Of a DNA stretch of 64,000 nucleotides, positions 56,433-64,000 are shown in pieces (position 1 is the stretch's first letter; the number at the start of each line of letters is the position of its first letter). A program made the position numbers and the translations under genes. Origin of the DNA: Desulfacinum hydrothermale DSM 13146 (GTDB lineage Bacteria > Desulfobacterota > Syntrophobacteria > Syntrophobacterales > DSM-9756); assembly GCF_900176285.1 (NCBI RefSeq), contig NZ_FWXF01000016.1, positions 1 through 64,000 on the forward strand, written 5' to 3'. The notes below the pieces were generated by a model. That model searched no databases, had not been told where the DNA came from, and saw only the letters and a program-made list of their open reading frames with translations.

Positions 56433-57458
56433 TTAGGGGGCAAGCACTTTCCCCACAGAGAGAAAGACGGCGTTCCAGGCTTTGAGAAGATCCTCTTCTT
56501 CCCGCTGCGGGCTGTAGGTCTTTGCGATGTATTCCGCCGCCCGGCGCCCTCGATCCACGAGTGGGGCGGGATCCGCCTCGTACTGGCGGATCACCCCTTC
56601 CACCGTGCGGGCAAAGCCGATGATGTCGCCTTGTTCGATGGGGTAACTGAAATGGGGGTCGAAAAATTCCCTGCCCCCACCCCCATGGAATCCCACCACG
56701 ATGCATCCGCACGCCATGGCTTCCGCCGCCGGAAGTCCGAACCCTTCCGGGTAGCCGAAGCTCAAGAAAATAAGCGATTCCCGCAGCAGGCGTGCCACTT
56801 CCGACTGGGGGATATTGATGAAAGGACGCAGCTCGAATTCCCCAAGGACTCCACGAAACTTGAGGATGCTAACCACTTGCATGGCATCCCTCGGGTTCTT
56901 GATCCGCGAAAAGGCAATTTGTTTCTTCTTGTTCGGCTCATAGAAGAAAAGCTTAGGGTCCACAGACAGCCGGAACCGATGGACCGGATGATGAGGAAAT
57001 GCATATCGCACATATTCCTCCGTATTCTTGGAGTTGACCAGTGTGGCGAGGACATCCGGATGGCCGTAAGGGGTGGTCAAACTCTTGGCATCCCAAGAAT
57101 AGCCCCTGAAGGTTAGGTATCCACTTTGGTTCAAGATAACCTTCTTGATCCCTTGGCCATAGAGATCGGCCAGGTTCGGCCCGTACACTTCCGGGATCAC
57201 GAGAATATCATCCTCACCAATGAAGGGCTTGTGCCCCCCCTCAATGGGGATTTTCTCCATACGGTCTTCAGCCCCCTGCGCGGCCGTAAAGGCCTTCACT
57301 TTCTTCTTGATCTTTCCAAAACTACGCCGACACCAGCCCTCCTTTCGGTAGACGATGGGCGTGGAGTTCTCGAACCACGTCGCGCGAAACCCCTTTTTCC
57401 GATGCACCACATAGGCAGGGATGCCGTGCTTGTTGCCTCTTCGCTGTTTGTTGTGCAA
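56433..57458 (-). CDS. Glycosyltransferase, GT-B fold (family 4-like)
   Basis: A 341-residue protein with a divergent N-terminal half and a clear donor-binding region LSFGYPEGFGLPAAEAMACGCIVVGFHGGGGREFF. The probable start is TTG at 57458, with AGGGCCGG upstream. Its 3' end abuts the IS1380 relic. Confidence 0.75.
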   Translation of the reverse strand: MHNKQRRGNKHGIPAYVVHRKKGFRATWFENSTPIVYRKEGWCRRSFGKIKKKVKAFTAAQGAEDRMEKIPIEGGHKPFIGEDDILVIPEVYGPNLADLYGQGIKKVILNQSGYLTFRGYSWDAKSLTTPYGHPDVLATLVNSKNTEEYVRYAFPHHPVHRFRLSVDPKLFFYEPNKKKQIAFSRIKNPRDAMQVVSILKFRGVLGEFELRPFINIPQSEVARLLRESLIFLSFGYPEGFGLPAAEAMACGCIVVGFHGGGGREFFDPHFSYPIEQGDIIGFARTVEGVIRQYEADPAPLVDRGRRAAEYIAKTYSPQREEEDLLKAWNAVFLSVGKVLAP

Positions 57459-57720
57459 CCGGCCCTGAAATTGCTATTTTAGGATGGCTTTTCAGGCTCT
57501 GCAAACACCACTAAGTCGGGTTATCATTGAGCGCAAAACCGACTTTCCAATACGTCAACTGCAGGCTCGGCAATCACTCCTCACCGATTCAGAGGGCCAT
57601 GATGCGACCTATTCATCCCCACAAATAGTCTAATTCTGAGCTATGTAGGTAGTCTAGCTTTCAGTACTATTCACTTTCTTTGGCGATACTTCGTATGTAT
57701 CGACGAATATACACATTTCC
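57459..57720. other. AT-richer gap marking the edge of a low-GC cassette
   Basis: No gene or clear repeat. From here to about 61.3 kb, base composition is visibly AT-richer than on either side. Confidence 0.45.
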
Positions 57721-59103
57721 TTACCTATGGTTTCTAAATTCAGCAATCAGCGCATACAGTTTTTTCCCTTGATCGCGTCTTGAGTATTTTTCTATGGCTT
57801 TCCAATTAGGTGAATGTTCGTAACGGCCCTGAGCTCTCCATTCATATACACGCACTATTGACTCAGCAAATTTGCTAGAATCCCATTGCCCTACAGCCTC
57901 GCCTGTATTTGTTTCTCTTATCAGACGTGCTACTTCGCTACCCTCGCTAACCAAGGCCATTATCGGAACAGGCGTCCTAATCATCTCGTATATTTTTCCG
58001 CTCATTACGTGAGTTTTAAAATTCTCCGGTTGGACGAAGATCTGCAGGTCTGATCTCATCCTCACCTTTATAGCCTCTTCATGAGAGACATACCCGTGAT
58101 CAACGACCTTCACACCGACTTCATTGCTAATTCTACGCATATGGTGTGAAGCTGGGCCCGCATATTCCAAAACCACCTTATGGAAAATATCTGGCCTCTT
58201 GATCTTCAATAGATTAAATCCATTGCATATATATGTCACGCTATTTTCTGAATAAATATTCCCAACAAGCGATATTGTCAGTTGCCTATCATCGCGTTTC
58301 ACAACTCCCTCTATTCTAGCAAAATCATCTTCATCGTACCCATTAAGAATACCTACTATCTTATTTTCCAAACTGCGGGAGCACAGAAAGTATTCTCTGT
58401 AGTACGTTTCATTGTCTGCCATTATAACGTACTTTGATACCTTTAACACAAACCTCTCCAATTTAGCATTTAACAACTTTCTAATGTTACCTCTCATGCC
58501 CCATGTACTGACATCGATCTTATTCCACGGGTCACGAAAATCACATATTATTGGAATACCATACTTGCAACTAATATAACAGCCTATCAGCAAGTTAGTA
58601 TAAGGAGGGGCAGTGGCAAAAAGAACAGATACTGATCCATGACGCAAAATGTTTTCTATTTCTTTTCTGCACGTTCGAAACCACGTTATATAATCATCAG
58701 GCACTAAAACTTTTTTTCTTCTGAGCTCAGTAGCCGCCATCTCTGGAGTTCGAACCACAAGAATATTTTCAGGGAGTTCATTTATTGAATCGTCCAAAAT
58801 TCTTCCAGACCTGGGTTTAGTAGTTACCAAAATCTGACTCAAGCCACACTCATTCAGGTACTTGATAAATTTGTTTATGCGCTGAGTCCCATAATCACTC
58901 GCATATGGATATGAAAAATAGGATATGAATAATATATCATAACATGCCTTCCTGCACCGTGTCGAATCTTCATTAGCTCTATCCCATACATATAATTTTA
59001 GCAAGCAGAGAATGGCATACACATACTCAGCCACTTCCCCCATGATCCTATTTAATTGTTTCATCTTTTCGAAGTAGCGCCAATACAAACTTTTGAGATT
59101 CAT
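57721..59103 (-). CDS. Glycosyltransferase, GT-B fold, low-GC
   Basis: A 460-residue protein: ILFISYFSYPYASDYGTQRINKF in the N-domain, PIICDFRDPWN (a motif of GT4-like enzymes), MADNETYYREYF, ISLVGNIYSENS and a C-terminal region GKIYEMIRTPVPIMALVSEGSEVARLI in place of the usual E-x7-E. A GGGGGATGGG segment immediately precedes the ATG at 59103. Codon use is AT-rich, unlike neighbouring blocks, consistent with recent acquisition. Confidence 0.75.
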   Translation of the reverse strand: MNLKSLYWRYFEKMKQLNRIMGEVAEYVYAILCLLKLYVWDRANEDSTRCRKACYDILFISYFSYPYASDYGTQRINKFIKYLNECGLSQILVTTKPRSGRILDDSINELPENILVVRTPEMAATELRRKKVLVPDDYITWFRTCRKEIENILRHGSVSVLFATAPPYTNLLIGCYISCKYGIPIICDFRDPWNKIDVSTWGMRGNIRKLLNAKLERFVLKVSKYVIMADNETYYREYFLCSRSLENKIVGILNGYDEDDFARIEGVVKRDDRQLTISLVGNIYSENSVTYICNGFNLLKIKRPDIFHKVVLEYAGPASHHMRRISNEVGVKVVDHGYVSHEEAIKVRMRSDLQIFVQPENFKTHVMSGKIYEMIRTPVPIMALVSEGSEVARLIRETNTGEAVGQWDSSKFAESIVRVYEWRAQGRYEHSPNWKAIEKYSRRDQGKKLYALIAEFRNHR

Positions 59104-59226
59104 CCCATCCCCCAAACAGTCACATAAACATTACGCATTTAGCTGATACATATAACTGCACATTCACACGACACCTATATATAACACTTGGTCACATAGC
59201 GGTAAGATTGCGTTTTTCACATATGT

Positions 59227-60273
59227 CTATTTAATAACGACTATGTTTTTAAGGGATATTTGACTCTTTGGTAAAATATCAAGCTGAACCGCTTGCAGCG
59301 GTCTGTCCATCCATACAAAATATTTATATCCCATTGCCTTTAGAAATGCGACATAGTCCTCAATGGATACCCCGGCGCTATGCATAGCATCATTATTTAT
59401 CTCAATCATTAGTTTCGGTTTTCTTTCCCTGATCAGATCCCTGCAGCCCTTCAGAGCAGCTAATTCGTGACCCTCCACATCCAGCTTTACAAAAAGGGAT
59501 CCTGGCAGCCGTAAAGATAGCACTAAATCGTCCAGGCGTTTAAGACCTACTTTCAATACTCTATGCTCTCCAGTTGCTGAAAAAGACTTATAAACGCCAG
59601 CTGCCCCGGAGCTACCGCGAGGCACAAATAGCTCTGTGGAGCCTTCTCTATCACTGCAACCACATTCAAAAACCTGAAAAGGACTCTCGCCGTTCGCCTC
59701 TAAATTTTTCTTGACCAATTTCGCCAATAAAGGCTGTGGCTCTATCGATACGACCATGCCAGTTGGACCAACTAATTTTGATGCAACAACCGAGAAAACT
59801 CCATAATTTGCCCCCACGTCAATAAACGTATTACCTTTCCCAATAAAATATTTTAAAGAATACGCATCAGAACCCGAGTCTATTAACTCAATTATTGCTT
59901 GGAATGCTCGTGGATCCTCCACCGCCAGATAGAGTTTCGAACCATCAACCGTGACCAAATAATAAGAATGCTGGCCCAACAACTTAGACATACCCACACA
60001 ACCAAAAAACATTATGTTACCCAAGGGGAGTTTTCCTTTATAAAAATTTACAAACAAATAGACATATGACCAAAAGATTTTTTGGGGCCACGGCAAACTC
60101 CAGTAATCTAATGTTTTCACTATCTTTGATAATCGTGACATTTGGAACAGCCACGCATGAGGCCCCTCAGGCTCCAAAACCTTGAAGGGTCTCCTTAAAA
60201 AACGAGAGCCCATTTGAGGAGCCTCCCGCAACCGCCAGTAACCTGATTTAAGTCGAGCTATTAAATAATTCAT
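59227..60273 (-). CDS. FkbM family methyltransferase
   Basis: A 348-residue protein with a SAM-binding domain: TFIDVGANYGVFSVVASKLVG (about 149-169), SIEPQPLLAKLVKKNLEAN, and FVKLDVEGHELAALKGC (about 261-277), the FkbM pattern. It likely O-methylates a sugar. The N-terminal ~110 residues are hydrophobic/basic and may associate with the membrane. It is part of the low-GC cassette and 10 nt upstream of the start lies the wzt stop. Confidence 0.85.
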   Translation of the reverse strand: MNYLIARLKSGYWRLREAPQMGSRFLRRPFKVLEPEGPHAWLFQMSRLSKIVKTLDYWSLPWPQKIFWSYVYLFVNFYKGKLPLGNIMFFGCVGMSKLLGQHSYYLVTVDGSKLYLAVEDPRAFQAIIELIDSGSDAYSLKYFIGKGNTFIDVGANYGVFSVVASKLVGPTGMVVSIEPQPLLAKLVKKNLEANGESPFQVFECGCSDREGSTELFVPRGSSGAAGVYKSFSATGEHRVLKVGLKRLDDLVLSLRLPGSLFVKLDVEGHELAALKGCRDLIRERKPKLMIEINNDAMHSAGVSIEDYVAFLKAMGYKYFVWMDRPLQAVQLDILPKSQISLKNIVVIK

Positions 60274-60283
60274 CTGCCTACCT

Positions 60284-61573
60284 TTACCGAGCTAGAGATT
60301 CTGTTGCTGTATCTGAGGTGACGTCGTCATTTAAAGAAACTGAATTGGTATTGATATGCCATTCATGTTTAATGTCAATAAATCCAAGCGCCGCCGTTTT
60401 CGAAACGGGAATATCGCCTGGTAAGACGCTAAAGGTTTTAATAGATTCGCCATAGAACATCTCTCTTCTATATCGGTCAAGCACACCTACCCGTAGTCCG
60501 TAGATTCCTGGAATTAGTGGAAGTTCTGGTATAACGCACTGAACGAGGTTCTTCCCCTCTCGAAAATTAGGCTTATTCATAAGCCTGGCGGAATCCATCG
60601 AGGCGATGTATATAAGATCTGGTGTGTGAAATCCAAAGACAACTTCAGGGCTTTCAATATGGCGATCACAGTCGAACCAGGCTTGGATGACCATCGGATA
60701 TCCGGATCTCATAGCGTCCGATTCTTCACCCTCTTCGTTAAGCAAACTTAAACTATGCAGTATGACTTCTCCCGTCATACGAAGATTCCTAGCTTGACCG
60801 CCACTCACATTGTATTCGCCCATGATCTTCTTACTGCTTTGTTCAAAGTACAGATCACAAACCTTTTTGGGGTTTCCATCTTCGATGACCCTTCCATTGT
60901 TAAGAAGCACTATTCGAGAACACAACCGTTCGACCTGTCTCATATTGTGGCTCACCAACAAAATAGTTCTACCTTCTGTCTTTATTAGATTTTCCATTCG
61001 GTCAAAGCATTTACGCTGAAATGCCATATCTCCTACCGCCAAGACCTCATCCATTATAAGAATCTCTGACTTGAGGGTCGTAGCAATTGAAAAACCTAGC
61101 CTCACTTTCATTCCAGAACTGTACCGCTTGATCGGAGTGTCAATAAACTCCTCCAACTCAGCGAACTCTATAATCTGTCCGAGCGCTGAAGTTATTTCTT
61201 TTCGCCCCAGTCCAAGTATTGTTCCGTTTAGATATATGTTTTCTCGTCCAGTCAGATCTCCAACCAGCCCGGCCCCCACTTCAATCAGGGGCGCCACTTT
61301 GCCACCGACAATGCAGTTTCCCCAACTCGGGCGGGTTACACCGCACAAGATCTTGAGCAGTGTGCTCTTGCCCGCACCGTTGGGGCCGATGATGCCCACC
61401 ACCTCCCCTTCCTCCACGGAAAAGGTCACATCGTCCAGCGCCTTGAAGGCCTTTCTTTCCGGTGGCTTTCGACCGCGAAGGCGGGCGGCGATCCCCTTGA
61501 ACGTGTCGCCGACTTTCGTGAGCTGTCCCAGACGATATTCCTTGGTCAAGTGTTCCACTTCGATGATGGCCAT
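60284..61573 (-). CDS. wzt: Polysaccharide ABC transporter ATP-binding protein Wzt, probable hybrid gene
   Basis: A 429-residue ABC ATPase with a C-terminal extension: Walker A GPNGAGKST (63-71), signature YSSGMKVRL, Walker B ILIMDEVLAVGD, then from about residue 250 a Wzt C-terminal domain that recognises the exported glycan's end. The first ~80-100 codons are GC-rich like the core; the rest is AT-rich like the cassette downstream, so the gene appears to be a recombinant. The ATG at 61573 gives the usual IIEVEHLTKEY start. wzm lies 58 nt upstream. Confidence 0.92.
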   Translation of the reverse strand: MAIIEVEHLTKEYRLGQLTKVGDTFKGIAARLRGRKPPERKAFKALDDVTFSVEEGEVVGIIGPNGAGKSTLLKILCGVTRPSWGNCIVGGKVAPLIEVGAGLVGDLTGRENIYLNGTILGLGRKEITSALGQIIEFAELEEFIDTPIKRYSSGMKVRLGFSIATTLKSEILIMDEVLAVGDMAFQRKCFDRMENLIKTEGRTILLVSHNMRQVERLCSRIVLLNNGRVIEDGNPKKVCDLYFEQSSKKIMGEYNVSGGQARNLRMTGEVILHSLSLLNEEGEESDAMRSGYPMVIQAWFDCDRHIESPEVVFGFHTPDLIYIASMDSARLMNKPNFREGKNLVQCVIPELPLIPGIYGLRVGVLDRYRREMFYGESIKTFSVLPGDIPVSKTAALGFIDIKHEWHINTNSVSLNDDVTSDTATESLAR

Positions 61574-61631
61574 GTGACGTCTCAACCTCTTTTCAAGCGG
61601 TTCCTGAAGATTTCCACTCGCCGATACCGGA

Positions 61632-62450
61632 CTAGATCACGTCGGCAAAATAGGCTTCCGCCCGCCGGAAGATGGCGTAGCTCAAGGGAAGGAGCAGCAG
61701 GGTGGCGACAAACCCGGGCCAAAGGACCTGAAAGTCGGGCGGGTCGCCTCTGAGCATCACCGCCTGAAAGGTATCGATGATGCCCGCCAGGGGGTTGAGC
61801 GTGTAGAGGGTGTAGAGCAGGTGGGACCAGTCCCCGGCGGCCTGCTGCACGATGAGCTTCTTGTGGACCAGGGAAAGCGGATAGATCACCGGCGAGGCGT
61901 ACATGAGCAAGTTGATCCCCACGGGAAGCATCTGCCCCACATCCCGGTAGTAGACGTTCAGGGCCGCTCCCACTAGGCTGATGGTCAAGGACACCAGGGC
62001 CGTATAAACCAGAAGGAAGGGAACCCACACGGCATGGGCGCTGGGGGCCATGCGGTACCAGATCATGAAAAGGGCCAAGAGGAAAAAGTAGATGGACAGT
62101 TCCACAAACTTGGTCAACACGGCGGTCAGGGGAAAGATCACCCGCGGGAAATAGATCTTTTTGATGAGACCGGCGTTGGCCACCACGCTGTTCACACTGG
62201 CCGCCGCGCTTTCTTGGAAAAAGGTCCAGGGAAGGAGCGCCGCAAAGGTCAACACCGGATAGGGGATCTTGCCCGTGTCGATGCCCACGAAGCTTCGGAC
62301 CATGGTGAAGATCACGGTGAGCAGCAAGGGCTTGAGCACGGCGATCCCGATGCCCAGATAGGCCTGCTTGTAGCGGACGACGATCTCTTTCCAGGCCAGA
62401 GTCGTCATGAGTTCCCGGTAGGTCCAGAGTTCTTTGATGACGGCGATCAT
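61632..62450 (-). CDS. wzm: Polysaccharide ABC transporter permease Wzm
   Basis: A 272-residue ABC-2-type permease with six predicted membrane segments and the N-terminal amphipathic WTYRELMTTLAWKEIVVRYKQ typical of Wzm/TagG. It moves lipid-linked polymer across the inner membrane with Wzt. The ATG at 62450 is favoured (IAVIKELW). Composition is GC-rich, so it belongs to the resident side of the recombination junction. Confidence 0.93.
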   Translation of the reverse strand: MIAVIKELWTYRELMTTLAWKEIVVRYKQAYLGIGIAVLKPLLLTVIFTMVRSFVGIDTGKIPYPVLTFAALLPWTFFQESAAASVNSVVANAGLIKKIYFPRVIFPLTAVLTKFVELSIYFFLLALFMIWYRMAPSAHAVWVPFLLVYTALVSLTISLVGAALNVYYRDVGQMLPVGINLLMYASPVIYPLSLVHKKLIVQQAAGDWSHLLYTLYTLNPLAGIIDTFQAVMLRGDPPDFQVLWPGFVATLLLLPLSYAIFRRAEAYFADVI

Positions 62451-62530
62451 GGGCTGCCTCGTCTTGGTTTGGAGAGTGGCGATGGGGTCAAGTCGCAAAT
62501 CGTGAAGTCGTCAATGGGGCGTGGCTGGGA

Positions 62531-63739
62531 TCAGGAGACGTACTGGGTGTAGAGGGCGCGGTAGAGGGCGCCGTTGCGATCCCAGGTGCGCTCCCGCACC
62601 ACCCACTGCCGGGCTCGGCGCGCCAGCCGCTCGCGCAAGGCCTCCGAATCGAGCAGCGTGGAGATGGCCGCGGCCAGGGCCTGAGCGTCGTCGGGTGGGA
62701 AGAGGATCCCCGTCTGCCCATGTCGGATCAGTTCCCGATGACCGCCCACGGCACTGGCCGCCACTGGCTTTCCCAGGACCATGGCCTCCAGGGGCTTGAG
62801 CGGCGTTACCAGCTCGGTAAGACGCATGGACTTTCTGGGATAGACCAAAAGATCCGCCGCCCCGTAGGCTTCCACCACCTGGTGGTGGGGGATGCGCCCC
62901 GTAAAGACCACCGATTCTCCAAGCCCCCGGCGCGCCACCAGATCCTTGAGGGGCCCTTCCATGGGCCCGCCCCCCACCAGCAAGAGGCGAAGTTCCCGAT
63001 GCCGATCCACCAGGCGGCCGCACGCCTCGATCAAAAGATCCAGCCCTTCGTAGTGATAAAAGGAGCCGATAAAGGCCACCGTCTTGGATCCGGCCTTTCC
63101 AAAGCGCCCGTCTTGCCCCGTCCGTGCCTTGCCGGAAACCGAAAATTCCGAAAGATCCACCGCGTTGGGAACCACGCATACCTTCTCCCCAGGGATACCC
63201 CGGGAGAGAAGGTCGTCGCGGAGCCCCCGGCAGATGGTCACCACACGATCCGCCCGGCGGCACACGACCGTCTCCAAGGCCCGCACCAGCCGGTACTTGG
63301 CCGAGGCCGCCCCGTAGGTGCCCAGATCCGCCGCGGCGTCTTCCCAAAAGGCCCGGATTTCGTAAATCATGGGAATCCCGGCCCGACGCGCCTCCACCCA
63401 GGCCGCCAGGGCGTTCAGAACCGGCGAGTGGGCATGTAGCACATGGGGTCGCTCCCGGCCCATGAGTCGGCGGATCCGGGACCGAAGGCGCCAGACCAGC
63501 GCCCCTTCGCCCAGGATGCCTCCCGCCCGCCCGTCCAAAGACCCGCTTCGGTGATAGACAATGCCGTCGATCACATGTACCGAGGGCGCCAGGCCCTTCC
63601 AGGAGGCTTCGTGCTTGGGCGAGGTGAGGGCCAGTGGGGCCAAGCCCGCCCCTTTCTGGCTCCGCAGGATGTTTCGACTGCGGAAGGCATAGCCGCTTTG
63701 AAGCGGCAGGCTGTGGTCCAGGATGTGAAGGATTTTCAT
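62531..63739 (-). CDS. Glycosyltransferase family 4, exosortase-A-associated type
   Basis: A 402-residue GT-B enzyme whose N-terminus KILHILDHSLPLQSGYAFRSRNIL and following LTSPKH match the exosortase-associated glycosyltransferase subfamily first named from Daro_2409 (TIGR04063 type). It has VPNAVDLSEF, VAFIGSFYHYEGLDLLIEA and a donor region VTPLKPLEAMVLGKPVAAS. Start at 63739. Confidence 0.88.
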   Translation of the reverse strand: MKILHILDHSLPLQSGYAFRSRNILRSQKGAGLAPLALTSPKHEASWKGLAPSVHVIDGIVYHRSGSLDGRAGGILGEGALVWRLRSRIRRLMGRERPHVLHAHSPVLNALAAWVEARRAGIPMIYEIRAFWEDAAADLGTYGAASAKYRLVRALETVVCRRADRVVTICRGLRDDLLSRGIPGEKVCVVPNAVDLSEFSVSGKARTGQDGRFGKAGSKTVAFIGSFYHYEGLDLLIEACGRLVDRHRELRLLLVGGGPMEGPLKDLVARRGLGESVVFTGRIPHHQVVEAYGAADLLVYPRKSMRLTELVTPLKPLEAMVLGKPVAASAVGGHRELIRHGQTGILFPPDDAQALAAAISTLLDSEALRERLARRARQWVVRERTWDRNGALYRALYTQYVS

Positions 63740-63791
63740 GGTTTCGTGAATCATCGAGTCCTGCATCGTGAATGGGGGATTGGCAGATGGT

Positions 63792-64000
63792 TTAGGGGGT
63801 CCCGTTTTTCAGCAGGACCTGGACGATGCGCTCGGCCGTGCGGCCGTCCCAGAGATCGGGCACACGCCCCAGGCGTTCCGGACCGTTGAGCACCGCCTGG
63901 ATATCCCCGGCCAGGGCTTCCAGAGACGTGAGCCGATTGCTCCCTTCGGTGACGGTCACGGGCCGTTCCGTGTTGGGCCGAAGCGTGAGGCACGGGGTCC
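63792..64000 (-). CDS. wecB: UDP-N-acetylglucosamine 2-epimerase, C-terminal part
   Basis: A partial gene running off the window's right edge; only the last ~69 codons are present. They read PCLTLRPNTERPVTVTEGSNRLTS, the characteristic C-terminal block of non-hydrolysing UDP-GlcNAc 2-epimerases, and end LLKNGTP-stop at 63792. It would supply UDP-ManNAc (or a derivative) for the polymer. Confidence 0.85.
   Translation of the reverse strand, partial: TPCLTLRPNTERPVTVTEGSNRLTSLEALAGDIQAVLNGPERLGRVPDLWDGRTAERIVQVLLKNGTP

Noticed and set aside
56207-56485. Independent small protein on the plus strand
   Set aside because: It is better explained as the continuation of the frameshifted IS1380-type transposase relic; its end runs antisense into a glycosyltransferase gene.
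62451-63791. Short degenerate GTGAA-type direct repeats in the gaps around 62460-62520 and 63740-63790
   Set aside because: Too short and irregular to call a CRISPR or a defined repeat family; noted only as simple sequence.

Overview
The window is a GC-rich bacterial chromosome segment. Gene content points to an anaerobic deltaproteobacterium-type organism (Desulfobacterota, perhaps Syntrophobacteria-like): succinyl-CoA ligase next to gatB and mtnA, rho-rpmE-prfA-prmC-murA in series, and an exosortase-linked polysaccharide locus. The taxonomic assignment is inference; there is no rRNA gene here.

Layout. (1) 1-0.9 kb: the 3' end of a REP-associated tyrosine transposase interrupted by a REP-type hairpin, followed by the first copy of a ~200-bp repeat. 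(2) 0.9-19 kb: housekeeping genes: sucD-sucC (minus), gatB-mtnA (plus), radA (minus), trxA-trxB-bamD (plus), rho (plus), an ATP-grasp gene (minus), rpmE-prfA-prmC-murA-comEC (plus). (3) 19-27 kb: a stand-alone receiver and a sigma-54 activator, a TIGR03790-type protein, a small lipoprotein, an unknown membrane protein coupled to a VanZ-like protein, then EpsI and an exosortase. (4) 27-64 kb: a very long minus-strand polysaccharide locus in blocks: 25.5-36.9 kb (translationally coupled exosortase, Alg13/Alg14-like pair, GT4 enzymes, AsnB amidotransferase, sulfotransferase), 37.3-39.1 kb (hddA-hddC for activated heptose), 39.4-49.4 kb (O-antigen-ligase-like protein, deacetylases, formyltransferase, CapK/PaaK-like adenylating enzyme, toroid and propeller proteins, GT2), 49.7-55.9 kb (GT2 enzymes, two sulfotransferases, a WbsX-like protein and a frameshifted exostosin-like gene), and 56.4-64 kb (GT4 enzymes, FkbM methyltransferase, Wzt/Wzm ABC exporter, start-truncated wecB).

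Together the genes would make a decorated, probably sulfated polysaccharide with GDP-heptose and HexNAc-derived sugars, export it through Wzm/Wzt, and link it to an exosortase/EpsI surface-anchoring system. No PEP-CTERM-type substrate is visible in the window.

Mobile and recombination signals are concentrated at block boundaries. Three degenerate copies of one repeat with imperfect terminal inverted repeats and an internal REP-like palindrome lie at 0.44, 37.0 and 49.4 kb. An IS1380-type transposase relic lies at 56.0 kb. A distinctly AT-richer cassette runs from about 57.5 kb into the middle of wzt, so wzt looks like a hybrid gene whose 3' (substrate-recognition) half came with the cassette.
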